A DNA stretch of 64,000 nt from Cyanophora paradoxa (GCA_004431415.1 QPMI01000227.1:86001-150000); one strand, 5' to 3'. Shown: positions 50,876 through 62,745, numbered from the stretch's first letter. Numbers and translations are program-made. The notes: a model not told the origin generated them from the letters alone.

Positions 50876-53780
50876 ATGGCGGCTTCGCGCCTGTTGGCCG
50901 TGATAGTCGCCGTCGCGGCCCTGGCGCACTGTGTCAGCGCGCTTCAACAGACGATATATCCCGGTTCGTATATCTCTTTGCCTGGCACGTACGGCAAGTG
51001 CCCCTGCCTGTACAGTTACATTCTCAAGTGCGTAATCGAGCCTGCGGAGCGCTCCAGACGCGACGCGCGCTGAACGCTCGCCCGCGCAGCTCCGGCAACG
51101 AGAATCACAAGTTCGCGATCTACATGGTCGATACGGAGAACTATAACGCGATTCTAAACGGAAAGCCATTCCTCTACATGGCGGGCTACTCCACGATGCC
51201 GCCCGGCACCCACTCGACAAGCATCGACTTCGGGCCGACGACTCCCGGCGAGGGCCTGCACATCGTCGTTCAGAATCTGGGTCAGAACTATTTGACGCTA
51301 ACGTACAACTACCGCATCGTCCCGGCCGAGGTGACCACCGGCGTATTCGCAAGCGGCGCCCACCTGCGTGTCCCGTTCCCGCACATGGGCCCGGCGTTCT
51401 TCACCTTCTCGTTCTCCTTCTCGGACAAGCGCTGTTATGTCGGAGCTTTCATTATGAACCAGTCGGGCTATGACAATTTCCTTTCTACTGGACAGCCCTT
51501 CATCACATTCGCGCGTCGGTTCTTTTATCTCGGCCTCGACACTACCGTCAAATTCCAGGGCTACCTGCCGAAGCATGAGAACGTTTCTCTCATCTTGCAG
51601 AACGTAAATCAGAAGGCTCGCCGGGAGGTGAACGTGACGATCACGTACAACATCGTTCACCAACTCGCACCGGTTATCGAGTCTGTCTCCTCCGTCGATC
51701 CGGCAGGGGGCGTCGTCACCATCACTGGCCGCAATTTCGGTCCAGCCGGCACGGGACTGAGCCCGCGGGTGACTGTTGGAGGTCAGACGTGCAGCGACGC
51801 CACGGTCAGCGTCGCCAACTGGGAGTTGAAGTGCACGGTCGCCGCCGGAACTGGCGGCGGCCACAACGTATTCGTGCAAATCGAGGGCTTCGATTCGGGC
51901 AGCAGCGGAGATGGCAAATTCTCGTACATCGGTTTCGCGGCTCCGTCGCAGCCGCAGCAGGCATCGACACCGCCCCCTCCACCCACCCCCCCGCCGGCGG
52001 AAAAGCCTGCGACGCAGCAGACGTCGACCGAGCAGCAGCAGCAGCAGCAGAAGAGCCAGGAGAAGCCCGCCGTGTCGGCTGATTTGAAGGCGATCCACTC
52101 CGCTGCTTTCGAATCCTCCCGCGCACCGTCGACGACATACAATGTTGTCGAAACACCGGGAACTGAGTTTTTCAGTTACATTCTCGATCAGGTACGGTGT
52201 TTCTTCCATGCCAAGCAAGCGCAATGCCAGAAAGCTCATGGCTGTGCCTCAGATGCGCTCAAGCCCTCTTTTCGCACGCAAGCTCCATCTCTTCGAGGAT
52301 CCGATCGGCTTCATCGATTTCCATAACCCTGGAGAGCGCGACGAGGCAGTCCGGCTTTCTGAGGAGCTGCAGTCAGAGCTGCAGGCCCTGCAGTTCCCCT
52401 CGTCCTGCGAATCCCAGAAGTCCATCGTTTACTCTTTCTCAGTCCGGATGGGCCTTGGCGCGCACCTGAACTTCTTGACTGTCGCCCTTCGCTTCGCTTA
52501 TGAGCGGAACTGGACTGTTGTCACTGCTCTCCCCAATGACTGGCTGGTGACCTGCGCCCACCCAAGCCATTGAAGTTCGCATCCCGTGACGTTATGCATT
52601 TACATCAGTATTGGGAGGGCTGCCGTGACGGTTTCCACTGCCTGTTCGAGCGGATTTCCTCTTGCAACCAGTTCAACACCCAGCCGATGGAGTACTGGGA
52701 GTCCATGGGTCCTGGTTCGACCGGTGTGGTGCGTTCGAGGACCTCAGTTCAATTCTAGTTGGTTTTCATTTCGCGGCAGGATGCCGAGGGCACTCAATTG
52801 CGGCACTGGGTTCCAACTAAGTACAAGCATCTGGGCCTTCGCTGGTTCCGTGCCCAGCTTGCTCGCTTCTTGTTCCGGCCGAAGCCGGCACTTCTCCTTA
52901 AGGTGCCCTTCGCGGTATAGAACGACCACACATCCGATATCAAACTCTCTGCTTGGGCAGATCGACGAAATGAAGCGTCGCGTTGGGTGGTCCGGGCCCG
53001 TGATTGGTAATTCAAGACTTTATTATAAAAAATGGATCTTCTTGCCCCCCGCTGACAGCATTGTAGGTCTTCACATGAGGCGGAGGGCTGAGAAGGTTGA
53101 TCAGGTCAGTGTAAATCAGGATGAACTCCACACTGCCTGGACTAGGCTGCAGTTGCAGGCCATACTTCGTGACGTACTTATATATTTCGGCAGGGCGAGA
53201 TTGAAATGCTGAAGACTGTTGTCGGCCCCCTCTATCACCCTCATGTCACGAAGTATGGCCTGCTCCCTCCCATTTCTGCGTACATGGAGGCAGTTCGTGT
53301 CATTGCGAATCGTACTGGTGTCTACTCCGTGTTCGTGACTTCTGATGCCGATTTCCAGAAGGAGGTTCGTCCCGTTTCTTGACTTCATTTAGGCCAGCTC
53401 ATTGATTTACATATCTCAGCAGCTGGCGGCCTACGAGGCAGAGGGCTTCCGCTTCCTGTATGACCGATCTGAGAAGCGCAACCGTGACTTCCACGAGGTG
53501 CGCACTGCCTAACCGCTGGTCTGGTTTGTGCCTAAACGGATGCGAATCGGCAGGCCGATATTGACGCTGTTGCAACTATTGGTTCGCTCTACCTTCTTGG
53601 CGAGTGCAATCACTGGGTTGGGACATTCTCGTCGGCGTATGGTCGCTATGGCCACGACCTGATGATCTCCAAGCGCTTGCATTCGGTTGCCCTGTCGATT
53701 GAGTGCGTGACTCTTACTTTCAGTGGTCTTCGGCTACCCTTGATGGTCTGCACAGCATACCCTGGATTGCGTACCCCTGA
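50876..53780 (+). CDS. secretory IPT/TIG-domain protein fused to GT23 alpha-1,6-fucosyltransferase
   Basis: The start MAASRLLAVIVAVAALAHCVSA is a signal peptide or signal anchor. The first intron ends at 51090; beta-rich sequence follows, then an IPT/TIG fold (PVIESVSSVDPAGGVVTITG, RNFGPAGTG) and a Pro/Gln-rich linker. At 52191 GTACGG splices to MRSSPLFARKLHLFEDP at ~52250, giving the fucosyltransferase part: MGLGAHLNFLTVALRFAYER, CLFERISSC, LGLRWFRAQLARFLFRP, VGLHMRRRAEKVD (the HxRRxDK-like GDP-fucose motif), VFVTSDADF and WVGTFSSAYGR. These are the ordered GT23 (FUT8) motifs. About seven further short introns lie between 52550 and 53720. It ends GLHSIPWIAYP at 53780. The enzyme would add core-type fucose to N-glycans in the Golgi; the IPT domain is unusual in this family. 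If the splice at 52.19-52.25 kb is not used, these are two genes. Confidence 0.72.
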
Positions 53781-53804
53781 TTGTCCGCTGGTGGCACTTG
53801 TGGT

Positions 53805-55045
53805 GAAATTTATGGCGTGCGCGTGCACCCTCCTGCGCTGCACTCCGCTCTGTCTCTTCTTTATCTTCCTTTGTATCTCAGCGGGGTGTGCCGGTGATCC
53901 CCTGCGGCATACCCCTAGACAATATTGATGAATATGTTTAAAAGAACTCTCAAATCGAAGTCCAGCAGCAGCAGCATGGCAAAGTTCATGCTAGCTAAGA
54001 GGCAGCAGGGGCTATATTAGCTAGTGATGTCCGTCCATCGACGTTCTGCAAGTTGCTGAATGCGGTTTGCGCGCAATTTGCGTTAACAAATTCGAACTCT
54101 GGGTGTCAAGGATCTTGACGATTGTGACTCTGTGAGCAAAGACTAGGTCGGGCTCATCAAGGTTCTCGACGATTGCGAGCAAGGCGGCGGCCGCGGCCTA
54201 GGTGCATCTGATCATTAAATCGATATCAGTTCCGAAGTTCTCCTGGCTAATAACTTGATAGATTTGATGCAGCACAACTTGGCAAAAACTCGTTCTCTAC
54301 TACTATAGCTAGGCTATATATATAGCTCAGGCGGCTAGATCTAGAGCGTTCACAGGGCACACGCTCATGATCATGCCATGATGATCATGATCACAGGTAC
54401 TTAGTTATCGTTCTGTAGAGCATCAATCATCGGATCTGCCGACAAGATTATATGATCAAAGAATTGAACTCGGAAGTAGAGAATATTATTCATATTTTCG
54501 ATTTCGACTCTCTCAGCGATCTCGGACTTGGTGCAGCTGTTTAAATGGCGATTTGCCTACTCAGCCCGCAGTAGATTTACATGATCAAAGAATTGAAACA
54601 GCCAGCTGACATCTCGTGGCACGTCGAATGCATGCATTTCTGTTGTAGCAGAGCTTTTCTATGGCTGCGACCTTGTCTTTTCCAGAAACGACAGCCATGT
54701 TGCTGGTGAGATACAGCTACAGTGTAAAGAGCAGCTTAAATGAAAACACCAACGTTGAGGAGCTAAGGCTGGGCCAGGCCTGGAGTTGAAATGAAGCTTT
54801 TTGGTTGAAGGTTAAGATGTGATTCATGGAGATGATGTGAATCGTAGTGGTGAGGCTTGTGGTGATGTCGCACGTGCTTCTTGTGCTCTGGCTCTGAGTC
54901 GGGCTCAGCAGCGAGGGCAGCTGCCCCTTGGGGAGCAGTCGATTCCATCTGCGAGAAACTGAGAAAATTACATCCACGAGAACGAGGCATGCTTACGGCC
55001 AGGGCCCGAAGAGCAGAAGGCGACGGTGAAGAGTACGACGCGTAG
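53805..55045 (-). repeat. inverted copy of 31423-32252 plus 42517-42957, without the 10-kb block
   Basis: The minus strand reads the ketosynthase last exons ([38 protein letters not shown]), their 3' flank and the 42.5-kb sequence without a break at ~54242. HHFHESH is HHLHESH here, a single substitution in the tail. The FUT gene ends 25 bp before the copy begins. Confidence 0.9.
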
Positions 55046-55059
55046 AGCCAATCCAAATC

Positions 55060-55625
55060 CGTTCAGCTCTTCTTTTTTTCTTTTTCGTTCCGCTTCTTTC
55101 TCTTGCTTTTCTTTTTCGCTGTGTGCTCTTTCTCGCGCTCCGCCAGACGAGCAGCGATCCTTTCTTGGATTCGCTGATCTGGCAATATCAAGAAGTCAGC
55201 TTCAATGGATCAGCAAGAGGGTTGGGACAGCATTTGGAGCAGCTAACATATTTCGTCTGCTGTTTCCGCAGTTTCAGTTTTCTTTGCTTTTCTTGGATGC
55301 ATCGTAGATTCAGCAGATGGCACGTCGTGCCCATGTTTCGTCGCAAGCCGAACAGACTCTTCCTTTCTGCTTCCTCCTGGATATGTTGAATGCATGTGGG
55401 GATTTTCACGCAGCTCGTGTGCTTCAAGCTATGTGGCCCAGTTAGCGAAGGGGACCACTGTAAAGAGTTATGCACGGTGCACCGGTTCAAAATCTTCCGC
55501 GTAAATTTCGTCCTCGGCGGGTCCTGGCTTCCTGATTGGTTCTGGCAGGGCAGGCGGGCTGTCTGTATCATCTTCAAAATCTTCAGCGTAATCCTCTTCC
55601 TCGTCTTTTGCGGAGACCGGCATCT
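55060..55625 (-). CDS. acidic and lysine-rich coiled-coil fragment, probably partial
   Basis: The minus strand contains exon-like pieces: an acidic duplicate (EEEDYAEDFEDD ... EDEIYAEDFE), then QERIAARLAEREKEH with AKKKSKRKKRNEKEKKK. It runs straight into the ketosynthase duplicate at ~55045. It may be the end of another gene joined to the duplicate by recombination. I do not recognise the family. Confidence 0.35.
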
Positions 55626-55659
55626 AGCCGATACAACTAGCGTCTTAGCTTTGATCTGC

Positions 55660-55825
55660 GATTGCGATTACGATTAGGATGTCCTTGCAATTGATCTGCG
55701 ATTACGATCAGGGGTTGGACGAAACTTGAAAGTTGGACGAAAGTCGGACGAAAGTACCATACAATTGGACGAGTAAGTAGCTAGTGTATTGTACTACGGA
55801 GTAAAGTTGGACGAAAGTCGGACGT
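55660..55825. repeat. GCGATTACGATT and GTTGGACGAAA repeats
   Basis: Two copies of GATCTGCGATTACGAT (55655-55710) are followed by four copies of the GTTGGACGAAA minisatellite unit and its CGGACGAAAGT variants. Both repeat types are also found in the first 12 kb. Confidence 0.75.
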
Positions 55826-55969
55826 AGTACACAGCTAGCTAGCTCTGTCTACGCTGAACGCAACTAGCGCTGTTCCAGCCCGCCAATTGCAAGCTGCCTT
55901 AGGGTTAGCTAGCCGCTGGCTGGGACCGGCATCTGGCTGTGACCGGCATCTAGCTTGGTAAATAAACCT

Positions 55970-56585
55970 CACATGCGAGAGGCAGCGCACGGACTTGAGC
56001 GCATCTGCGGGGGCGGTGGAAATCAGGTGGAATCGATTAGAGCACGCGGGGGCACTGTACGCGCGGGCGATGTACGCACGTGCAGAGAGCCCAAGAATGT
56101 GAATGGAGGACGGGACCGAGCGGCGCTGGCTATGGCCCAAACGGCGCTAAGGACTGCGGAACCGGCCCAAGTCGGCAAGCCCGGGGCTCGCAGCGTCAAG
56201 CTGCGCTGACGCTCTCGAGGCGAGCCGCGCTGTTGCGCGAGAAACCGCTCGAAGGTGAGGCACAGTTCAACACAGTTCAACCACTTTCTCTGGGGGTACA
56301 AGGGAATATTTCGGGCGCGGCTTTCCACTCTCCGGGCGCAGCTGGGCAGACGCCGCCGTGCATTTTCTCTTGCAGCTTTGTGCACGTGATTTGAGTGAGC
56401 ACGTACGGCTTCGCTCCGGTCAACTGAGCCGATCCCCGCGGGCTAAGTTCTGCGCCAGCTACTATATATAGCCAGCTACTATATATACTAGCTAGCTAGC
56501 CCCCAGATTGAGCCAGCCTGGCAGCCCCCGAACCATGGAGTCGTTCTCGGGGCTGGTTGAGGAGCGCGTGGCGACGTCGACTGAG
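55970..56585 (+). pseudogene. duplicate of the ketosynthase promoter and first exon
   Basis: This matches 28700-29249 in direct orientation, including [13 protein letters not shown] at 56535. A 26-bp stretch with ACTATATATA repeats is added at 56458-56490. The exon is interrupted at 56586 by a retrotransposon nest and resumes at 63846. Confidence 0.85.
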
Positions 56586-56900
56586 AGAGAGAGAGAAATG
56601 CAGTAGACACATCCATGCCAGCAAGACTGGGTATGACAAAGCCGCAGAGGCCCCGAATGGGACGTGCAAGGCCCGTCAGGGACCCACTAGCATGGGGAGT
56701 GAGTGGAGCCGCATACAGGACCCTGGGCCACCACCCCCAGGGCGCCAGCAAGGAAATAGAACACCCTATGTGGACACCCGACGGCGCCACATAGGAAGGG
56801 CCTGAATCCCCGTGACGGCCCGCTCCCTGTCGGGCGGCCCGAGGGTATCAGGAGGCCCCGCAGGGACAAAGAAAAATATAAGGTCAAGTAGTACTCAGGA

Positions 56901-58620
56901 TTACTCATTAAAAGCAGCATCTGCCATACCAACAGAAGAGTTATTAGACTCAGGATCAGAAAGACGAGTACGCTTGCTTGCAGGAGCATCAGAAGACTGG
57001 GCCTGAGCCTGTGCTGCTGCGGACTCACGAGTAATCTGCTGAGCAGTGGCAAAAGCACGCTGAATGGAATGGAAACGAATGATCTCCTCACGAGTAGTAG
57101 AGCTCAAGAAATAGAAAACAGGATCTCGATGAAAGTGGTACAAGACACGCTTATCACCAGCTGCCCGAAGACTGTAGTAAGGAGTATCAAAGGGAGGATT
57201 AAGGTCTGTGCATTCCTGGGCAGCCGGAACAGGGCAATCTGCCTCAGAGTGAGCGGAAAAAGCGGAGAGGCTAGACCATTTCTGAGTAGAAGCCAAAGAC
57301 ATGTAATACTGGAGAGCAGAGAATTCCGGTTTGAAGCTATTGAAATGGAAGCGACTGATGCCACCGGATGTGCCCATAAGACCAAGAGAGATTAGCCGAG
57401 CAGAAGAGCCATCATCCTTCTTAAGAGGAGAATACTGCTTCATAGCTGCCTTATGAATGGGATGAGTAGAAGGGACACGAACAAGAAGACTAAAGCGGCA
57501 GCTGAAAGGATGATTCGGGGAGACAGAGTCCCAGGATTCGAAGTTAGGCCGACAAAAGACAGAAAAACTGCGGCTGTCTGGAGAAGCAGATACAACGTGC
57601 TGGAAGGTCTTGATAGGCTGGTGGAACGCTACAAGGCAAACATCAGGGCTGGCCTCGAAGTCAATGGGAGTATCAGAAAGAGAGATAGTCCGAGTCTTAT
57701 CGATGTGCCAGCGGGGAGCCGACGCCGCAGAAGTGGACAGGAAGATAGATTCCGGCTCCTGAAGAGCATGCTGGAAGCTAAGAATTTCAGTGATAAAGTC
57801 GTCGCGCGAATATAAGCCGACATGGTTCAAAGAGCTATCTGCCTCAGACATGGCAGAGGTAGGAGGCTGATAGCCAAATTCATACCAAAAGAAGTGACAA
57901 GAACCTTTGGAGGAAGGAGCAAAGGAAGAAGAAGAAGAAGAGTATGTATAAGACACGCCCAAGCCAGCTGTAAGGAGCAAAGGAAGTGGATACAATAGCT
58001 GCTGGTAAATTATCAAGTGCTCGGATAATAGGATCTTTATGGGCTTGTTTGACATTCCGAGAAACTACATGAGTATCAGGGAGAAAACCAAAAAAAGTAT
58101 TCATGGTGCGACGCTGGGCCAAAAAGGCATTAATTGCCCCAAGCTGAAGTGCTGGGTGGAGGCGGAAGCGATAAACATCACATTGGCGAGGATTGGTTGG
58201 AAAAGCTTCCTGAGTCTTAGGGTTAATCCAAGATGGCTCAGACTGGGACAGCTGCTGTTCAGCGGTAACAGAAGAGCCCGAAAAGGCAGGAAACTGACAG
58301 AGGGCCTCTAGTGAGCCCTTGCGAGATTTGAAGAAAGTTTCACGATCAAAGGACTTGATACGGCGGACATCAGCAGTCTCGCCCCACACAGGGGTGAAAG
58401 AGTACATAAGCTCGATATCAAGGGCTGCACTGGAGGTAAACTGAGAGAGAGCGGCAACAAGAGCATCACGGCCCAAAGGACAGACTGCAAAAGTGCCATA
58501 TTTCCGAGGGACAGGGGAAGTGAGGTAAACTGGCCAGCCGCCAATGACGGGGGCATCAGAGGGAAGCTGAAAGCGAGGACGCGGCCCGTCACCCGCAAGA
58601 TTGGCGGCCTGCCCAAGTAC
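56901..58620 (-). CDS. LINE-B protein, copy C, split by a 44-bp LINE-A insertion
   Basis: The minus frames 58803-57880 and 58055-56901 become one ~560-residue protein once the LINE-A insertion 57929-57972 is removed (SFAP joins SSKGSCHFF). It ends RTRLSDPESNNSSVGMADAA, the same end as copies at 59206-59412 and 61438-61644 (RLSDP...VGMADAA). It is unusually rich in Pro/Ser/Phe, with no reverse transcriptase motif. By position before a 3' UTR it is probably the C-terminal or only retained ORF of the element, perhaps gag-like. Function of the protein is unknown to me. Confidence 0.55.
57929..57972 (-). mobile_element. LINE-A 44-bp insertion with 14-bp target duplication
   Basis: AAGAAGAAGAAGAGTATGTA through GCCAAGCCAGCTGTA-type 3' end of LINE-A, flanked by AGGAGCAAAGGAAG at 57915-57928 and 57973-57986. 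It is the second independent insertion of under 50 bp in this window. Confidence 0.9.
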
Positions 58621-60794
58621 ATGCATGTTCAGACTGTCCTTGCCGATGCGCTTCGCTCTTGCAAGCCCTTCGATGATGTCTCCGTCGCCATGCGCTTCTG
58701 TATCCAGGAAGGTGTCATCGTGAATGAACCTGCAGACTTTGGCCGTGACCTCCCTGAATCTGTCCGCCTCTCGGCCTTCCAGAACCGCCTTACGCGGGTG
58801 CATCTGCCTCCGCGCCCACCAGCAGCTCTGCGCAACTTCTCACGGTCGGTTCGTGTTCTCTGTGCTCTATTTCCCGTCGTCTGGCTGCGCTCTGTGTCCC
58901 GCCGGCGTTCGCGCCCATTCTCCTGGCCGTTGTGCCCATTCTCTGCCCGTCGCGGCTGTATACTTCATCTTCGATGCAACACGTTTGAAATGCGCCCTCT
59001 GACATGCCTACGTCACTCCGTCGCCTGGCGCCTTTTCCCGCTAACCGCTTCGTCGGTGTTGGACGTGGCTGTTCATTGCTTGCTCTCCTTCAGTGCGCAT
59101 TGCATTTCAGCATCTTTGTGTCGTCCGGTAGCCGATTGTATCGCTAACAAGCCGATCTTTCCATCACCGTTGCTAACTGCTGCCTGCGGTTCGGCATAGT
59201 ATTGTGTGCTTGCCCTGCATTGCCGCCATCAGAGGCTGTTCTCCTTCCTCGACTCACCTCGCTTGCTCCGCATGCCGCTGTCGGACGCTGCCGCATACCT
59301 CCCTCGACTGACCTTGAGGCCCAGGCCCAGGCCCAGTAAGCGTTTTCGTCTTTCTGATCCTAAGTCTTATTTTTCTTCTGTTGGTATGGCCGATGCTGCT
59401 TTTAATGAGTAATCCTGAGTGACACTTGAGCTTGTGTCCTTCCTTTGCCCGGGGCAAACCCTGATACCCTCGGGCCGCCCGACAGGGAGCGGGCCGTCAC
59501 GGGGATTCAGGCTCTTCCTCTGTGGCGCCGTCGGGTGTCCACATAGGTTGCCTTTTCATTCTGCTGGCGCCCTGGGGGTGGTGGCCCAGGGTCCTGTACG
59601 TGGCTTCCACTCACTCCCCACGCTAGTGGGTCCCTGACGGGCCTTGCACGTCCCATTCGGGGCCTCTGCGGCTTTGTCATACCCAGTCTTGCTGGCGTGG
59701 ATGTGTCTACTGCATTTCTCTCTTTTTTTTCCAGAACCGCCTTGCTCCCATCAATTCCATGTTCTCTCAGCACCCATGGTCCTCCTCCGCGAAGCACGGC
59801 TTTGTTAAGCAGTCCACTTCTCAGGATTCCTATAGTGGTGCTACCTTCAATGCTTTCACTTATCAGTTTTACTATCGCTCAGTTGTTGGTGGCTTTGGCG
59901 CCTATTTAGCTCATCATCGTACCTTGTCTTCGATTTTCAACTGTACTCCAATTTCTCACCCAGCTCGTACCATGCTTTCGACCCTCACTCCTTTGCAGAC
60001 CAAGCCCCATTTCCTTCAAGCATATGATGTCTTTTATGGCCTTAAGACTGTTGGTGTCTCTGATGTGGTAGACCAATTTTTCCCGATCGAGCTTTCTTAT
60101 TATCAATCTGTTCTCCGTACTGCCCCTGAGTCCTCCAATGGTGCTGGCCCCTCTGGTGCTAAGCCACCCCGCTTCCTCATTCGCCTTGGCGCCCAAGCCT
60201 TCCTGGCTGAACTCAAAACGATGGCACTTAACCTTTCCAAGCCAGATTGTGTCTTTATGTCTTCGCTTCCTGTTGAGCGTGTAGAGCTGAATTCTGAGAA
60301 CACCATCCCCTTCAATCCCTTCAAACTCGCTGGCTTGGATAAGTCCATTCCTTCTCCAGTTTTCTGGCAGCTGCCTTTACTCAGCCTGTACTTGATATGG
60401 TCGCTAAGACCACTTTCACTGGCTCTAGCTCCCGCTATGATCTTCTTTGTCGCCCTGAGCTTGGTGATTTCCCTGCTGCTCATACCGATCGTGCTCATCT
60501 TAGTCTCATTTTGAAAGTGCCCTTGGCTTCTATGCTCTTCCAGAGCCTCGAGCGTCGTACTAGTTTCATCAAGCCTCGGCCCGCTCGGCCCCTCGCCATG
60601 CGTTCCCTCATGATTCTTGGCTCGGATAACTACATTCACAAATTTTATGTGCAGACTCTTCTTCCTGAGTACTCTTCTCTTGAGTATTATTCCTCTCTTG
60701 CTCACAATGGCAAGGCTCTCGATCCTTCTTCTTACTCTTTTGCCTCCACCTCTCCTTGCTACCAGATCCCTTGCCAGGAGCCTGACAAAAATTA
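58621..60794 (+). CDS. LINE-B-related protein, interrupted copy
   Basis: The frame MHVQTVLADALRSCKPFDDV runs from 58621 to 58791, is broken by a LINE-B insertion (58792-59728), and resumes AFQNRL-APINSMFSQHPWSSSA to ~60370. A one-base shift there leads into MVAKTTFTGSSSRYDLL and SLMILGSDNYIHKFYVQTL (paralogous to the SLGLMGTSGGISRFHF segment of copy C). At 60795 a LINE-A tail interrupts it, and FYFLPASVRPRLDAF...LEKSF continues to 61118. It is thus a pseudogene carrying three nested insertions. No catalytic motif is recognised. Confidence 0.5.
58792..59728 (+). mobile_element. LINE-B copy B1, 937 bp, 15-bp target duplication
   Basis: TTCCAGAACCGCCTT occurs at 58777-58791 and 59729-59743. The element ends ...GATGTGTCTACTGCATTTCTC followed by TCT and T(8). 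It codes RVHLPPRPPAALRNFSRSV near its start and ends KSYFSSVGMADAAFNE at 59412, followed by a ~310-bp 3' UTR. It is the same sequence, apparently base for base over long runs, as B2 at 61119-62066. Confidence 0.88.
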
Positions 60795-61018
60795 CAGAAG
60801 AAGAAGAAGAAGAGTATGTATAAGACACGCCCAAGCCAGCTGTACGGTTTTGACGAAAGGCGAAGGACCTGAAGGCCCAAGGCACAATCGACAGTGAACC
60901 AGCCAGACAAGGGTAGTGGCGGCGCAGACATGCGCCTATACAGTTCACCATGTATGCCCCGGCGGTCCGGCGCTCATACACGCAAACCAGGTAAGCAATC
61001 GGCGAAATCCCAATGCTT
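60795..61018 (-). mobile_element. LINE-A tail, 224 bp
   Basis: (AGA)n followed by GTATGTATAAGACACGCCC through CATGTATGCCCCGGCGG and GCAATCGGCGAAATCCCAATG matches the last ~220 bases of the 8.8-kb LINE-A in reverse. It interrupts the LINE-B-related frame. I did not find a clear target duplication. Confidence 0.8.
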
Positions 61019-61118
61019 TTACTTTTTGCCTGCCTCTGTGCGCCCCCGACTCGATGCTTTTTATGATGAGGCTCGCAAGCAGCTGGCCCTTGAGAAATCG
61101 TTTTCTGATTCATTTGAG

Positions 61119-62066
61119 AGAGAGAGAGAGAGAAATGCAGTAGACACATCCACGCCAGCAAGACTGGGTATGACAAAGCCGCAGAGGCCCCGAATGGGAC
61201 GTGCAAGGCCCGTCAGGGACCCACTAGCGTGGGGAGTGAGTGGAAGCCACGTACAGGACCCTGGGCCACCACCCCCAGGGCGCCAGCAGAATGAAAAGGC
61301 AACCTATGTGGACACCCGACGGCGCCACAGAGGAAGAGCCTGAATCCCCGTGACGGCCCGCTCCCTGTCGGGCGGCCCGAGGGTATCAGGGTTTGCCCCG
61401 GGCAAAGGAAGGACACAAGCTCAAGTGTCACTCAGGATTACTCATTAAAAGCAGCATCGGCCATACCAACAGAAGAAAAATAAGACTTAGGATCAGAAAG
61501 ACGAAAACGCTTACTGGGCCTGGGCCTGGGCCTCAAGGTCAGTCGAGGGAGGTATGCGGCAGCGTCCGACAGCGGCATGCGGAGCAAGCGAGGTGAGTCG
61601 AGGAAGGAGAACAGCCTCTGATGGCGGCAATGCAGGGCAAGCACACAATACTATGCCGAACCGCAGGCAGCAGTTAGCAACGGTGATGGAAAGATCGGCT
61701 TGTTAGCGATACAATCGGCTACCGGACGACACAAAGATGCTGAAATGCAATGCGCACTGAAGGAGAGCAAGCAATGAACAGCCACGTCCAACACCGACGA
61801 AGCGGTTAGCGGGAAAAGGCGCCAGGCGACGGAGTGACGTAGGCATGTCAGAGGGCGCATTTCAAACGTGTTGCATCGAAGATGAAGTATACAGCCGCGA
61901 CGGGCAGAGAATGGGCACAACGGCCAGGAGAATGGGCGCGAACGCCGGCGGGACACAGAGCGCAGCCAGACGACGGGAAATAGAGCACAGAGAACACGAA
62001 CCGACCGTGAGAAGTTGCGCAGAGCTGCTGGTGGGCGCGGAGGCAGATGCACCCGCGTGGGGGGGT
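61119..62066 (-). mobile_element. LINE-B copy B2, 948 bp, 11-bp target duplication
   Basis: ATTCATTTGAG occurs at 61108-61118 and 62067-62077. The element is in minus orientation and begins with the (GA)n end of its 3' tail. Its reading frames (61438-61644 and 61651-62060) are identical in translation to those of B1. The longer poly-purine tail explains the size difference. Confidence 0.88.
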
Positions 62067-62077
62067 ATTCATTTGAG

Positions 62078-62745
62078 GAAGGTCGGCCTTGGGGAAAGGA
62101 GAGGCCCTTAGGTCTGTGCCTATCTTGTGTCAAACTTCAACTTGATTTTATAGACAAAATTTTTGGACCTAGGTACCCATTTTCGACCCTAGGGAGCACG
62201 ATGGCGGCGCTACTTTTCAAATGTGACACCTCTAACAAGCACTAACAGCACGTACGAACGAAATTGTTCGCGTGAAGCCCGATCGCCATTGGCCAAAAAG
62301 CTCAATCGCCCCATTCACGGACAAGCGCAAATATCATTGGCTTCCAGCTTGCTTCCCCTTCGCCGATGGAAATTGCAAAAAGCCTCTGTACCCGGCTGGT
62401 AGGCTGGAGTCACCGCGGCCGTGCACGTGACCGAGCCGCGCGCGTCACGCGTCGCTTCGCTCAGCTCAGAGTCACTGCAGCTGATATCGATATACGCGTA
62501 CGACTCGGTACGAGACCGCCACGCGCGCGGCGCGCGCGGCGTGGCGCACCGTGGCGCCGGCACGAATCGCTGGCGCTAGCTAGACCAAGCTACTAGGCTA
62601 GAAGCTACTAGGCGGCGTACAGCCGCGTACTACGGTAGTCCTCTCCGGGCTCAACAGCTGCAGCAGTAAATATATATACTAGTAATAACCGCGCGCGGTT
62701 GCGGGCCCCCGTACGCGTTTTAAAAACAAAGAGCGACCACCCTCA
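62078..62745. other. unassigned sequence inside the nest
   Basis: It contains CACGCGCGCGGCGCGCGCGGCG near 62521 and AT-rich TAAATATATATACTAG at 62667. No coding or element signature is recognised. Confidence 0.35.
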
